Source: Catenaria anguillulae PL171 (taxonomy: Eukaryota; Blastocladiomycota; Blastocladiomycetes; Blastocladiales; Catenariaceae). From it: a stretch of 43,764 nucleotides of DNA. The stretch covers positions 1 to 43,764 of the forward strand of contig MCFL01000201.1 of assembly GCA_002102555.1 (NCBI GenBank), in the 5' to 3' direction. Position 1 is the first letter of the stretch. The number at the start of each line of letters is the position of its first letter. The position numbers were made by a program, and so were the translations under genes. Below are positions 20,892 through 33,600 of the stretch, one piece after another. Below the pieces are notes generated by a model. That model made no database searches, was not told where the DNA came from, and saw only the letters and a list, made by a program, of their open reading frames with translations.

Positions 20892-22826
20892 ATGCCCATC
20901 CTTTCGACCACGTTCCTCAACGACGCGCTTGACGCGCTCACCTCGGCCCTCGCGCAGCTTGAATCGGCGCTGCCGCCAAGCGCCGCGGCCACCCTCACAA
21001 AGCTCAAGTCGCCGATTTCCCCTGACCGGCCATCTCTCCCTCTTGGCCTGGTCGTCGCCGTTGCCGCCATTGGTGCCATTCCCTTGCTGAAATATGGCGC
21101 CCGGCTTCGCCGCGGCCATCGCATGCGCAAGCACATGGTGCTCATCGACCCGGCCACAGGTGCTACTACGCCCATTTCCGGCCCACCAGCCACGCTGACG
21201 AAACGGTTCATCACGGGCCACATTCCCGACCTTGTCGCGGCCGAAAACATCATTGACCACATTCTCAAGACTCGGAACACGTATGGACCGATTTACGTCA
21301 CGTACGACTTGTTCGGCATCCCAAGCTTGACCGTCACGGATCCAAAGACGTTGCATGCCGTCTTCACGTCCAAGGCATATCAGTTTGTCAAGGATCCCGC
21401 AACATCTGTCAAGTTTCAGTCCATTACGGGTCCCAGGGGATTGTTGGCGCTCGAGGGCGACGAGCACAAGGTGCATCGCAGGATTATCAATCCAATTTTC
21501 AACCTGAAGACGCTCAAATCGTACGCACGCTTACGTTGCTCTCAACGGAGAGTTGATCAAGCACTTTTGAATATTGACGCGACAACCCTCATTCACATAT
21601 GTCCGTATGTAGCTTGCTGCCCATCATGCACGATGCTTTTGACGAACTGGACCGCGTCCTCGAGACGTCTGCGGGCCAAACCATCGAATTCCAATCCCTC
21701 TCCAACGCCGTGACGCTCAACGTGATTGGCCGCACGGCCCTGGCCACCGACTTTGACGCCTTGGGGCCCAAACCCTCGCCGCTCAACGCGGCCTACAACG
21801 TGCTGGTGCGTCTGTTTGAGTTTAGCATGTGGAACGCCCTGCGCGAAGAGATTGCGTGGCTTGCGGCGCTTCCGCTCAAGCGCAACCGCGACGTGTGGGA
21901 CGCGCAGCGCATGCTGTTTGGGCAAGTCGCAAGTGTGGTTGCAAAGGGCCAGGCGGGCCAGTTGTCTGCGAGCGAGAACTCGCTTGTGCACGTGTTGCTT
22001 GCCGAGGCTGCAAAGTCTGGACCAGAGGCGAGGTTGAGCGCCATGGATTTGAGGGACGAGGTGCTCACGTTCTTGGGTGCGGGCCATGAGACGAGCAGTA
22101 ACTTGTTTGGCATGCTCGTGTACTTTTTGGCAAAGTATCCCAAGGTGCAGGAAAAGCTGGCGGCGGCGCTGAATGAGCTGGCAGACAGGGGAGAGGAGGA
22201 TTTGTCCAAGTGCGAGTACTTGAACTGGGTGGTGAATGAGGCGATTCGGTTGCATTCGCCTGCATACATTACGGCGAGGCAGAGCTTGTACGACCAAGAG
22301 TTGCCGACGAGTGATGGAAAGGTGTTGCGGGTACCTGCCGGCGCGTTGATCTATGTTCCCATTGTACGATTGTATTTCTTTGGTTCCTTCCGCCCTTTGC
22401 ATTTGACACTCACTCAATGTCTCTGCCGGTCGTTTCCCAATCCTGTAGCAAGTCATTCATCGTGCTCAGTCTGTGTTTGGACCCAACGCTGATGAATTTG
22501 TCCCCGAACGCTGGGCCACACTCAAAGTGTCTGTGGTCGGCGGCGCACTTGATGACACAACCGCAGAGTCCGAGTCGCCAAACGGTGACCAACCTGTCCA
22601 AATCCTGCACCCGTATCAGTACATGCCGTTCCTGGGCGGTGCGCGTGCATGCGTCGGCCGCCAGTTTACGCTGCTCGAGATTCGCTTGTTTGTCGCGCGG
22701 TTGGTGCAGCGGTTCAAGGTGGAGATTCCAAAGGGAAGCGTGTTGGAGAAGGAAAAGCCAAAGATTGAGTACACGGTGACGGCACGTGCCCATGCGTTGC
22801 CGCTGAGGTTTACGCTGAGGAGCTGA
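20892..22826 (+). CDS. Cytochrome P450 monooxygenase, membrane-anchored
   Basis: Haem-thiolate monooxygenase; the substrate is unknown. Exons 20892-21520, 21613-22363 and 22449-22826 give 585 residues in one frame; introns begin GTACGC and GTACGA. A hydrophobic anchor is near residues 55-75 (LPLGLVVAVAAIGAIPLL), preceded by an unusual 50-residue N-terminus. Then come the I-helix oxygen-binding motif (FLGAGHETSS), the K-helix ExxR (NEAIRLHSP), the PERW-type segment (FVPERW) and the haem loop PFLGGARACVGRQF with its Cys ligand. All catalytic signatures are present, so it should be active. The sequence looks closest to the CYP3/CYP4-like microsomal group, but I cannot give a family number. It is divergent from the TmcB/TmcC-like gene. 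Confidence 0.93.
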
Positions 22827-23540
22827 GACGGCGTGACGCTTGGGAAATATGATGCCGCTACTCGTTTGCCACTGTTTCTCTCAGAGGCCTTGAATTCTGT
22901 TCTTAAAACGACTATGTACTGAAGTACATACTTTCTGTGCATGTTGTTGTCAGACGTCGAGAGGAGTCGCAATGCACGTGAGCGGTTGCGTGATATCAGT
23001 CGACGCGTTGGCGGCATGTTTCAAAACGCGTTTCGAAGGGGATGCGCCGCAAGGTCACTTTGTCAGCAAGCCATCTTGCACGCAATCTACTCACTGAATG
23101 ACTGACTGATGTTGCCATCTTGCCATGAGCGAGTGAGGATGAAGACTTGCAAAATGGAATGGACATGATGAAATGGATCGATGTGCAAGATTGCATGACT
23201 GCTTGCTGTCTGAATACAGTTGCAAGTACATAGCGCCAAGGACCCACCCAACGCCCAAGGATAAATACTCTCGGACAACTTTATGCCCCATTTGGCCAAA
23301 AGTCAACGCTCACCTCTTTCGCAAAAAAGCGCCTGTTTTCCAGATAGTGTCCCGCGCACTTATTCATACTCAAATTCCCATCCCTCTGCTCGTCCCCGAA
23401 TAGCATGGCTGCCGCTCCCTCAATTACTCGCCCTCACGCTCGCACCCACTCCCACTCCCACTCCCACTCCCACTCGCCACCCGACAAGTACTTCGAATCC
23501 AATATCACACGGATCACCACCAACATCCCAATCACCAACA
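22827..23540. other. Intergenic upstream of the 23.5-kb gene, with a short upstream ORF
   Basis: A 56-codon frame, ATG 23405-23407 to TAA 23573-23575, overlaps the start of the next gene in another frame. It contains five perfect CCCACT units (23445-23474), read as alternating His-Ser. It may be an upstream ORF or a mis-framed first exon. ATAAATA near 23260 is a weak TATA candidate. The rest shows nothing. Confidence 0.4.
23445..23474 (+). repeat. (CCCACT)5 hexanucleotide repeat
   Basis: Five exact tandem copies of a 6-base unit upstream of the gene starting at 23541. Confidence 0.85.
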
Positions 23541-25989
23541 ATGCTCTCCAATCTCTTCTTGGCCAACATCAATAATGACGGCAGGTCCCCCACCCTGCGC
23601 TCGTCTGCCCCCGTGGCCCCGCTGGTCTTTCCCAGTCCCACAACAGCAGGGACCAATCCGCTTCATCACCTCCACCACGCCAAATCGTCCCCGGCCATCC
23701 ACCACCCTTCGGCCTCACCGACATCATCGCCATCGTCATTCACGCTCAAGCTTGGCGCCAACCGCATCCCACGCCCATCGTCGTCGTCTTCTTCCCCAGC
23801 GACGTTACCCGTGTCAACCTCCGTGACCTCCCTGTCAATTGCCATCCCAGCAAGTTCATCCCCATCCTCGCGATCGGCTCCCTCCAACAACGCTGGATCT
23901 GCCGCCTCTTCCCACTGTGCCTCCTCTTCCGTCTCCTCGGCCATGCTCATTGCCTCGGCTGCCCGCGCCGCCGGCGATCTCTCGCTTGCTCCCGTTGCAC
24001 ACTCGCCCTCGCGCGCGTCCCCGACTCCCTCTGCATCTGGCTCGTTCAAATCCAACAACAAGTGGGCAGCAGCACACGCAAGCAACTTGCTCGTGCACGG
24101 CGGATCGAGCGACCTGGACGATCAGATTGACCGGTTGAATGCGAGCATTCGGTTGGCGCTGCATTGGGCTGTCAACACTGCCATTCAGCCGCACACGCGC
24201 AGGTTGTATTACGAGTATCGCCCGCCGGTTGTGGGCGCCGATGTGACCAATGGGGTGCCGCCATCCACAACAAAATCGACAACCTTGGCAAGGTATCCAG
24301 TCATCCTGCAGCAGCAAGTTCCTGCAGGAGCTGGGGGTCGAGTGTTGCGCAGGGACGCGGTTGCTGGTATGTACATTTCTGTTCTTTCTGCTCTGCTGCT
24401 GATGTGATATTTGGATATTTATAGCAAAGACTCACCTACTTTGCACATGACACAACATAGAACTCCAATCACTGTTCCGCCTTTACACTGCCTTCCTCAC
24501 AGTCCCGCCCTCGGACCCCGTTGCCCAACGGTCCTTTTCCTTTTCCATTCGGTCCATCCTTTCCTTTTACACCGACCTCCTGACACCCCTGGCGCTTTCC
24601 CCAACCTCGACCGCCCACCAACTGCCCGCGGCGCTCGCCTCCATCACACCACTGACGCTTGACGACCGCGCCCTGCAAGAACCCTGCTCGATCGCAGCCC
24701 TTGCGGCGTTGCTGGACCTTCTCACGCTCATTGGCCATGCGCCGCTCCCGCGCACTCAATTTGCAAGCAACATTGACGACCACGCATGGGTTGAGCGCAC
24801 GGCCGACGGGCTGGCCGCGACATTGGTGCTGCTGAGCAATGATGCGCGGTGGTTGCCTGCATACGTCCCGTCAAGTTCGTCTCGCGCATTCGGAGGCACA
24901 CAACGCGCGCCTAGTGTGGACGATTCGCGCGCCGTGTTGGACGCCTTGTGTGGTCTTGCGCGATATGTCGCCGCACGCAACACAACAAGTGTGGGCAATT
25001 CCGAGCATCGCACATTGGCCGTGGTGGTTGGCGGGGTCGTGCGCAAGGTTGCCAGGACGCATTTGGACTTGTGTGCGCCTGCGGCATCGGCCACAGCGGC
25101 GGCGAGTCGCCGGAGCAGGCAAGTCTCGAGTCCGCCCTCGGTCCACGTGCATGGCGGCGATTGGGATCCGGCAAGTGTCATGGACTTTGACGACGACCAG
25201 GACCACCAAGATGCACATCAGCACGTGAACAAGAAGCGGCCCTCATCACCACACGCACACCATCATGGGCACGACTCGACATCCGACTCGGACTCTGATC
25301 CCGAGGCAGACAATGAAGACACGTACACATCCGAACGTGTGGCCATCGCTGTGCGCGTGACACGGCTGGCGCTGCTCGTCCGCGCGACCGACCCAGACTT
25401 GGTGGACGATGCCATTGCGCATTGGGACGCCCTGTCTGCCGCACACTACTTTGTCCCTCTGACGGTCGTTGCCGCACACGCTTCGCCGCAAGCCGCTCGC
25501 GCAGCCAAGCACGCAACAAGGTACCAATACTCGACGGCCGAGCTCGCACGCATTGTCGAGTCGCTGACACAGTTGCTCCCGCACTTGGATCCCGTGCGCC
25601 GCGCCATGCTCAAGTCGCCCTTGGCGGCCGCTGCCAGAGAGTTGGCCAATCGCCAAGTCGTGAGGGGTGCGGATCGATTGGCCGTGGGCGGGTTTGTGTG
25701 TCGTGCAATGACGACAACCGCTTCAGCGACAGCCGGACCAAGGTGGGTATCGTCGCCGCTCGCGGGCCGCGCGCCTGCGTCGGTGGCTGGTGCAGGGCCC
25801 AGGGAAGAGTGCCAGGCGCATCATGTGCCCATCATTGCCGAGGCGATTGGCGCCTTGGTTGTTGTGGTCAAAGGGTTGAGCGAACGCGTGGCCAGTGGGA
25901 CTGCGTCACCTGGGTCGTGGAGGGACGATGACGACGAGGAGCAACTTGATGCAAGGGCTAGCAGGGCTTGGAGTCCGCCGTTGGTGTAA
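23541..25989 (+). CDS. Unknown Ser/Pro-rich and helical protein
   Basis: Exons 23541-24366 and 24461-25989 are joined across a 94-nt intron (GTATGT...CATAG), giving 784 residues. The first 220 residues are Ser/Pro/Ala-rich. From about DLDDQIDRLNASIRLALHW onward the protein is alpha-helical and Leu/Ala-rich, interrupted near 25200-25320 by a His/Asp/Ser-rich acidic stretch that includes DSTSDSDSDPEADNEDTYTS. The C-terminus is acidic (DDDDEEQLD). The helical part could be an armadillo or HEAT-like scaffold, but no family is recognised. It converges on the securin-like gene with under 200 nt between stops. The start ATG is the first in the open frame, although the frame is open upstream to 23283. 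Confidence 0.7.
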
Positions 25990-26167
25990 TGCACCCATTG
26001 ATGGATTCCATTGTGTACATATGGAAATTGTTGTGTTGTTGATTTCTTGACTATTCAGATACCCGTACATCAAAATCGAGTGTTCCTCTTCATATATGCA
26101 ATCGTACTTGGTAACAGCAGTCAGAGGTGTGAATGGACATTTGAAAAGCATTAAACAGTGACAAGGA

Positions 26168-27620
26168 CTAGTCCTCATCCGACTCAAACAGCAACAGAGG
26201 ACACGGCCTGCTTGCCTCCATCTCGTCCAGCACCTGATTCAACGTCTTTTTGCTCCTCCTCGCCGTACTTGACCCTCCTGCACCACTCGCCCAACTCTCA
26301 TCATGCTCATGCTCATGTATCAACCCAACCGACCCGACATTCAGGCCGTCGTCGCCAAGGCTGTCGCCAAAGTCAAAGTCGGATCCGCAACTCGATGACG
26401 TGTCTGCTTCAATACTCTCTGCCGTCTTGTCAAAATCCAGATCGACAATGTCGACGGCCAAGAGTGGGCCAGGCGGCGGGAGCACGCCTGCGGCGGTCTT
26501 CACGGGCGAGAGCGGGCGGCGACCCGAGAGTGGACCAGCCTGGTCGTCGTCATCGCTCGAGCTCGAGCTTGTTGACGGGCGAAAGTGGGGCGATGGAAGA
26601 AAGTCAAAGGTCGGAATGGGGGCAATTTCAAAGTGATCGAGCGGGAAAAACAGTGCATCTGTCCATGCATGTCGTCCACCGACTCGGTGAGTTTTAGACA
26701 GAAAAATGAGGAGGCTCACGTCAATAGAGCTAGCGTTCAGACGTACCGTTGGGATCCACAGCATCATTCAGGTGTTTGCCCGTTGGACAATACTCAATCT
26801 CGTCGTCATGATGCACCGGCTCGCTTCCCAAATACACGGGTTCGGGCTCGTGAAAGCTCGCAATCACCTCGCGTGCCAACTCCCTGGCCGACTTGCGCAC
26901 CACAGGTGCCGGCGTCTTGAACACATTGGAAGTCGCCGCTGACGGGGTCGCGGCGTACATGCCACGCGCAGGCGTCGTTGCCGCTCGCACCGGCGTTGGT
27001 TTGGCGGTCGGCCCGCGCGGTGTTTGCAAGTGGCGAGCGGCGGGGTTGGTGGTGGACGCAAACGAGGGGCCACGAGAGCCGGAAGCGGGTGTCCCGGGAA
27101 CGGTTGCGCCAGATGGGAACAAGAGGCGCCGGGCAGGGGCAGGGGCCGCAGGTGTCGGCTTGGCGGTTGTTGGATGCGGTTTCACCGAGGCCGATGCCGG
27201 GGTTTTGCTTGCGTGGCGAGGCGTCGAAGAGGCGAGTTGTGGTTTGGACGGCGAGGCGGCGGTGAGATGACCTGGTTTCTTGAATAGACCTCGGTGTACT
27301 GAGAAGCAGCACACAATCAAAATGAGTCACTCCTGTCCCGTCCACCGTGGCAAGTTAAGCGGATCACACGCAAGGTATTGAAAGCACAACGTACACGACG
27401 GCGTGCCAGGGACTGGCGTCCCGGTAGCCACCATGCGCTTGGCGGCCGACATGGGCAGCGCCATGGCCGTTGCGTTCAAGTGCGAGCTGTCATCGTCATC
27501 GTCAAACCCGTTTTCATCGGCAGGACCGCCAGTCATGCCAGGACCGTGACCTGTGCCAGGTCGGGCGAGGGTGGCGCGGCGCACAGAGGCAGGAGCCGGG
27601 TGGTGGTGGCCCGGATACAT
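26168..27620 (-). CDS. Securin-like protein (separase inhibitor), tentative
   Basis: Exons 27620-27395, 27298-26747 and 26658-26168 give 422 residues; both introns start GTACGT. Layout: a short N-terminus with RRATLARPG (a D-box-like RxxL) and PADENGFDDDD; a long Lys/Pro/Thr/Ala-rich basic middle with many TP/SP sites; then an acidic segment containing DDEIEYCP and, across the last intron, ALFFPLDHFEIAPIPTFD; and an acidic Ser-rich C-terminus ending in ESDED. In securins an N-terminal KEN/D-box degron, a basic linker and an acidic separase-binding segment (human EIEKFFPFNPLDFESFD) occur in this order. The sequence match is short, so securin is a hypothesis. Otherwise it is a disordered SP/TP-rich nuclear protein. 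Confidence 0.5.
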
Positions 27621-28207
27621 GTTATTGCATTCCTTGCTTGGGATGGCTTGATTTCATTGATTGACTGCTTGGCCTTATGTAGTACCATTGGATCATGCAC
27701 GTCTTGCACTTTCTTTTCGACGGCGTGTATTTGAAGAAGCCTGCCGGTGATCACGGCTCGAAGCTCACTGGACCCGCTCGACCGAGTGGGCGACAATATT
27801 AATACTGTATCGGGACCAGGTCGGTAAACTGAATTGTCAAGGCCGATTCTTTCCTTATCGGTCAGCGCTCGCTGTGGATGACCTTCCACACCGAGTTTCG
27901 GACCCGCCGCTATCGACATCGACATCGACATCGACATCGACATCGACATCGACATCGACATCGACATCGACATCGACATCGACGGCCAAACCCCCGAGCC
28001 CGTCCGGAAGATGATCATGAGGCGCGACCAAGCGGAAAGCAAGAGAGCAGATACCGAACATGTGTGTGTATAGGCCGCGGCAAAAGGAAACAACAAGAAC
28101 AAACTGTGGATTTGGCGGGTGGGGGATAGACGAATATAAAAGTGCGACAAAAAGAGATGAGAACAAACAGCCTGAAGTACGCAGGACAAGACAAGAAAAC
28201 GAGAAAC
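27621..28207. other. Intergenic with hexamer satellite, securin-like / NDUFS2
   Basis: Both flanking genes are on the minus strand, so this holds the 3' flank of NDUFS2 and the promoter and leader of the securin-like gene. Its main feature is the 12-unit hexamer repeat at 27912-27983. Open frames crossing it (RH or MS dipeptide runs) are products of the repeat. Confidence 0.5.
27912..27983. repeat. (ATCGAC)12 perfect hexanucleotide microsatellite
   Basis: Twelve exact head-to-tail copies of ATCGAC (72 bases) with no interruption, followed by GGCC. It lies about 290 nt upstream of the securin-like start codon. Confidence 0.97.
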
Positions 28208-29696
28208 TTAACGATCCACCTCACCAAAAACAATATCACACGTGCCAATGATGGCCACCATATCGGCAATCTGATGGCCCTTTGCAATCAAGTCGCAAGC
28301 CGACAAGTGCACGAATCCGGGTGCGCGAATCTTGCACCTGTAGGGCTTGTTTGAGCCGTCCGAGACCAAGTAGACGCCAAACTCGCCCTTGGGTGCCTCA
28401 ATGACCGTGTACGTCTCGCCGGGCGGCACAGAGTAGCCCTCCGAGTAGAGCTTGAAGTGGTGAATGAGCGATTCCATCGACTCCTTCATGTCGTCCCTGC
28501 GCGGCGGGGCAATCTTGTTGTCATCCACCTTGACGGGGCCCTCGGGCATTTGGTTGATGCATTGGTCAATGATGCGCAGCGACTGGCGCATTTCCTCGAC
28601 ACGGCACAAGTAACGGTCATAGCAGTCGCCGTTGCGACCCACGGGCACGTCAAACTCGACCAAGTCGTACGCATCATACGGCTGCACCTTGCGCAAGTCC
28701 CACTTGAACCCTGAACCACGCAACATGACGCCAGAGAAGGAGTTGCGCACGGCATCTTCGGCCGTGACGGTGCCAATGCCAATCAAACGGTTCTTCCAGA
28801 TACGGTTACCCGAAAGCAGCTCCTCCATCTCGTCAATGCGCGACCCAAACTGCTTGCCCCACGTGTGAATGTCCTCCAACAAGCCCATGGGCAAGTCCAA
28901 GGCCACACCCCCGGGGCGCACGTATGCGGCGTGCATGCGGGCTCCCGACACGCGCTCGTAAAACTCCATGGTGCGCTCGCGCTCCTCAAACATGTACAAG
29001 AAGGGCGTGAAGGCACCGACATCCAAAGCGTGGGTGGTGACGGCCATGATGTGGTTTTGGATGCGCGTGATTTCGGCAAACAGGGTGCGAATGTACTTTG
29101 CCCGGAGGGGCACGTCAATGTTGAGCAGCTTTTCAACAGCAAGCGAGTAGGCTTGCTCGTTGCACATCATGGAGCAGTAGTCGAGGCGGTCAAAGTACGG
29201 CAAGGCTTGCAAGTAGGTCTTGTACTCGATGAGTTTCTCGGTGCCGCGGTGCAACAGGCCAATGTGAGGGTCGGCGCGCACAATGATTTCGCCCTGCAAC
29301 TCGAGGATGAGGCGGAGCACGCCGTGGGCGGCGGGATGTTGCGGGCCAAAGTTGACGGTAAAGTTGCGGACTTCGGTTTCGGTTTCGGCGTCTATCGATC
29401 ATGTCGCATCATCATGGGCGTCAGGATAAAGAATGAGTTGAGCGCAAAAGCAGATGGTAAGAATACGAACCAACATAGAGGATCTCATCCGACAAGTCGG
29501 ACTGGGCCTTTTGGGGCATGGGCGTGGTGATGGCCAGAACGTGCGGGTCGACCTGGGTCTTGACGTTGGAGATGGTGTTGAGAGCATAGGTTCGGCGAGC
29601 AGTGGCGGCCAGGAGCGATGCGGCGGGCGCCGACGTTGAGCGGGCCGCGCACGTGCGGGCGAGCGGCGAGGCAAGTCGGGAAAGAAGGCGGGACAT
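28208..29696 (-). CDS. NDUFS2: NADH:ubiquinone oxidoreductase 49-kDa subunit, mitochondrial
   Basis: Core subunit of respiratory complex I in the peripheral arm, forming part of the quinone site. Exons 29696-29471 and 29391-28208 (intron GTTCGT...GATAG) give 469 residues, the usual family length. The first 35-40 residues are Arg/Ser/Ala-rich without acids ([20 protein letters not shown]), a mitochondrial presequence. Diagnostic sequence: [56 protein letters not shown], and the C-terminus [19 protein letters not shown] then DIVFGEVDR. The quinone-site His-Gly (PAAHG) and the Tyr in DRLDYCSM are present. It looks intact and functional. Confidence 0.97.
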
Positions 29697-30699
29697 GGTT
29701 GATGAGGATGGTGTTGATGATGGTACTGGCGGGGGCGATGACCGAGAACAGCGGCAGGTGGCGGGCGGGTGGTGTTGCGGAAAGAATACTTCAAATGCCT
29801 GTTACACGGCTAGTGCATCGTTCATCCACATCAAATAGACTTGCGCTGTTACACTTACTGGAGGATAAATATTTGGATCGGGTGATCGAAAGTGATTTGA
29901 GCAGAGCAGACAAAGGTCGGCAAGGTCGGCAAGATCGGCGGCCCTCGTAATCGCTGAGCCATGCATGTGGCCAATGTGGCTTGTTTCTGTTGTCCCGCGA
30001 ACAGTGATCATCGATTGTGATCAGATGCCGTGGACGCGTCACCAAGAGCTTGACCAAAAGTCAAAGGAAAGGTGGAGAAGCCAACAGAGCCACACACGCC
30101 CTTTGCCTTTGCCCATCAACCATCGTGCCATGAACGATTGCGAATGTACTGATTCCATGAACGCCCGCCCCAAGCATCGCCACACTGCTTGACAGTCGTT
30201 GGCAAATCTCTTCCCCTCAATCTGCGCAAGACATTGCGCCGAGTCGTTTTAGTCCCGAGGCCCGCCAAGTGCTGCCACCAACCCTCAAAACCACGCTGCC
30301 AAGGGCCGCCGATCGAGCCTGGCCACGGCTTCACTCGACGACAAAGACAGGAACACCACTTCACTTGTGCGTTGGCACATAGAACACACAGTACTGTCCA
30401 AGCGTATAGGGGGTGACAGGGGTCATCTGTGATTTTCCGTGAGGGACGTTTGGGCCGAGCTCGACACTGCTCCGTCAAAGGATCCTTGCCGTGACGGTGA
30501 CACTCCGGCTATAACCGCAGCCAGCCAGACAAGTTGAAGAGCAGCCACTCCCGTATCCGGTCCATAAGTGGTGTGTTTTCCGGCTTGCCACCACCCACGG
30601 CCTACCTTGACCAGATGGTGCTCTATGGAAGTCATGTGATCTGACACATCAATACGTACTCCACAAGGCAGACAGACGCGTCCGCACGCCATTGCCACC
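29697..30699. promoter_or_regulatory. 1-kb divergent intergenic region, NDUFS2 / ADA3
   Basis: Two start codons face away from each other across 1003 nt. No protein-like frame, RNA gene or repeat is visible. The TTACTGGAGGATAAATATT patch at 29855-29873 is A/T-rich and could belong to the NDUFS2 promoter. Weak support only. Confidence 0.35.
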
Positions 30700-33600
30700 A
30701 TGCCTGCCTCTCCACCACCTCGATCTTCACACTTTGTTCCCGCCGGCTCTGCGGCCTCGTCCTCGTCTGCTTCGTCCTCGTCCGCAAACCATGGCCATGC
30801 GGGACCCAGCGCTCGCCCATCGGGCAGCCATCCACACAGCGCAAACTATCACCATCGCCCGCCACCGCTCCCACCACCGCCGCGACCCGCATCCAGTCTC
30901 CAGCCGCTCTCAGAACAGTCCCTGTCGTTCATGTTCCAGGTCCACATGCCCGACGAAGAGCATGGCCCATACCATCCACTCGCCCTGGCGAACTGCCGCG
31001 ACTCCGCACTGAAATCGACACGTTGCTCAAGGGCGGGCGTGCTCGCACAGCGGATTTGGAGCGCGAAATTGCCAACATTGATGCATGGATTGCTGCGGCA
31101 CAGGCTCGCTCAAACGCAGCATCAGGGACACGACCTCCCGTCTCGGCGTCCTCGAGCCAATCTGCTGGCAAGCTGGTCGGAATGACATCAACGGGGCTTC
31201 CAATGCCGCACCGGCCACGAACCAGTTCCTCGTCCTCTCGGCCACCACTTCCGCCTCCTCTGTCCCTTTCCGCAGCTTCGTCGTCCTCGAGTCTGAATTC
31301 AACATCACTCTCTGCAGCTGCGTCACTCAGCGCGGTCGCACCACCCATCTTATCGCCTCGAAGCGCCGCACTGGCTGCCGCTTCATTACCTCCCTCTCGG
31401 CTTCTCACGGGAGTGGCGCAGGCAAAAATGTAGCGACCTTTGCAATCCCCCCACCTCTTAGGTCCACGCCAACGTCGTCGGGATCGACGCGCCTTTCCAT
31501 GTCACCTCCGCCGCATTCTCACACCTCGACAGTCGCTGGATCATCACTTAGCAGCAACAAGAAACGCAAATACGACCATGGATCATCCTCATCCAACACC
31601 TCGGCACCATCAGGCGCAACCTTGTCCACAAATCCCATGGCTGCGTCCGGTTCAGCATCGTCGTCAGCGTCGTCAACAAAACCACCTGGTGCCATCAAGC
31701 TCAAGATCAAGCTGGGGCAGCCAACTGCTCAACCATCCACTGTGCCACCACTGCCACACGCACCCGCGACTGCATACGCAACCGGCGTTGGCAGCAGCAG
31801 CAGCGGCGGCGGCGGCGGCAACAGCAGTGGTGGCTACATTCCTCCACCACCGACTTCCACGACTGGGGTTGTGCCGCCACCGCAGCCGTACCACACCCAC
31901 CCACATATCCCGCCACCCACCCTCCCGCCACCACCTTCGGGTCATCCATCGTCGACCGCCTCTCAACCTCCTCCACCAAAGCGCAAACGCCTCGACAAAC
32001 CCTCGCGCGCCTCTTCCGTGTCGTCCTTACCCAACGCCTCACCAGCTCTGTCCAGTCTGCCCGGTGCTTCCTCATCTTTTTCTCACCTCCCATCAAAACC
32101 CTCGTCCTCCTCGTCCGCCCACCGCCGCGCCTCGCTCTCCCTCCCACACCTACACCTCCCAACCGACACGCCGCTCTACACGGGTCCAACCCCAGTTCTA
32201 CCTCCGCCGCCTCCCAAGGGCGTCACGCACATCACCCATGTGGACCGGCCCTACTACCACCAAAACTATGTCCCAGACTTTGACGGCGTCCCGGCCGTTG
32301 AAGAGCTTCAGGGCGCAGATTACTCGCGGCCGCCGCCGCCAAACAAGGTGCAGAATACGCCTGCGAGCACGTTTTGGGGATACCTGGACCAGTGGTTGAG
32401 AGCCGTGACCGAGGAAGACGTGATTGGATTGGGAGTTGCCGTTCCAGGCGCCGCGGCCGCCGCTGCGGCCGCCCTGAAAGCAGCCAAGGCCAAGGAAGCC
32501 GCTGCTGCTTCGGGTGCACTCTTGGCTCCGCAAGCACCGGTAACAGGAGCGCCCGTGACTGGGCCTGATGCGATCGCCCAGGCGCTGGCTGCATTCCACG
32601 CTTTGCACACGTCGCCCGTCACGGCATCGGCCGCAGCAGCTGCCGGTCAAGCGGCAGCCTCGCTGGCCGCGACCATGGAGCCTGGCGCATACTTTGGCGT
32701 GGCGCCCGATCTGCTTGCGGGCATTGACAAGACCGATCTCAAGTATTTTCTTGTGCCGGCCCTTGGCGCGCATCCGCCTGCGACAAGACCGTCGCCGGCA
32801 CATGCGGCGCCTCCCGTGCCTGCTGGGTTGTTTTCGGGAGGACGGCAAGGCGGGGCAACCACATCGGCGGCGTCAGGTGCCGGCGCGGGCGCAGACGTCG
32901 TCACGTTTGATGCGAGTGCAAACCCGACGCGCCCCGCGGTGCTGCCTGGGCCTGCGCTAGGAAAGGTGGATAAGGCGTGGTACGCCGAGCAGCGTGCGCC
33001 GCCGTTGCTCGACAGGTTGTTGGGTGCGCTCGTTCCAGATCCGATTGCGCAAGCAGCGGCCACTGCAGTGGCAGCCGCCGAGGAGAAAGAGGACGTGGAT
33101 GCCATGGATGTGGATGAGGCAAGCGAGGATGAGCCTGGGATGGTGCGTGTCAAGCATGAAGCACAACCCGAGCAAGAAGATGTAGGGCTGGTTAGCGTAC
33201 CTGTGATAGATCCAGAGTTGAACCCGTATGCACGGGCCGCGGCTGCCTTGTTCATGGCCTCTGCGCCGGCGTCAGTCGCGTCGGCCGCATCGGCCGAGGG
33301 TACTGTCGCGAACAAGCAGGCAGTACCAAAGTTTGCGATTGAAAAGCTGCAGGAGCGATTGGTTGGCGAGTTGATGGCTTTGGGCATTGTTAAACCTGGC
33401 GAGGTATGTCCTCCCCCTCGTCTTTTTCTCCTCCGTTCCGTGTCGACGACAAACTCACCTTGCGTTTCTTTGCTTTCTTGCTCTTGAAAATCCAGCCAAC
33501 ACCCACGGGCGCCGCACATGCCGACGACCAAATTGCATCACACCTGCGTGCCGCTCAACACGCCCTGCGCACGCAACTCGCCATCAACCGCGCACGCAAA

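Noticed and set aside
27533-28189. Minus-strand ORF with Met-Ser repeats
   Set aside because: Its repeat part is only the hexamer array read in frame. It overlaps the securin-like first exon in another frame and has no other protein-like feature.
31430-31461. A 32-nt GT-AG intron in ADA3
   Set aside because: It is shorter than every other intron placed here, and one missing A in the AAAAA run restores the frame without splicing.
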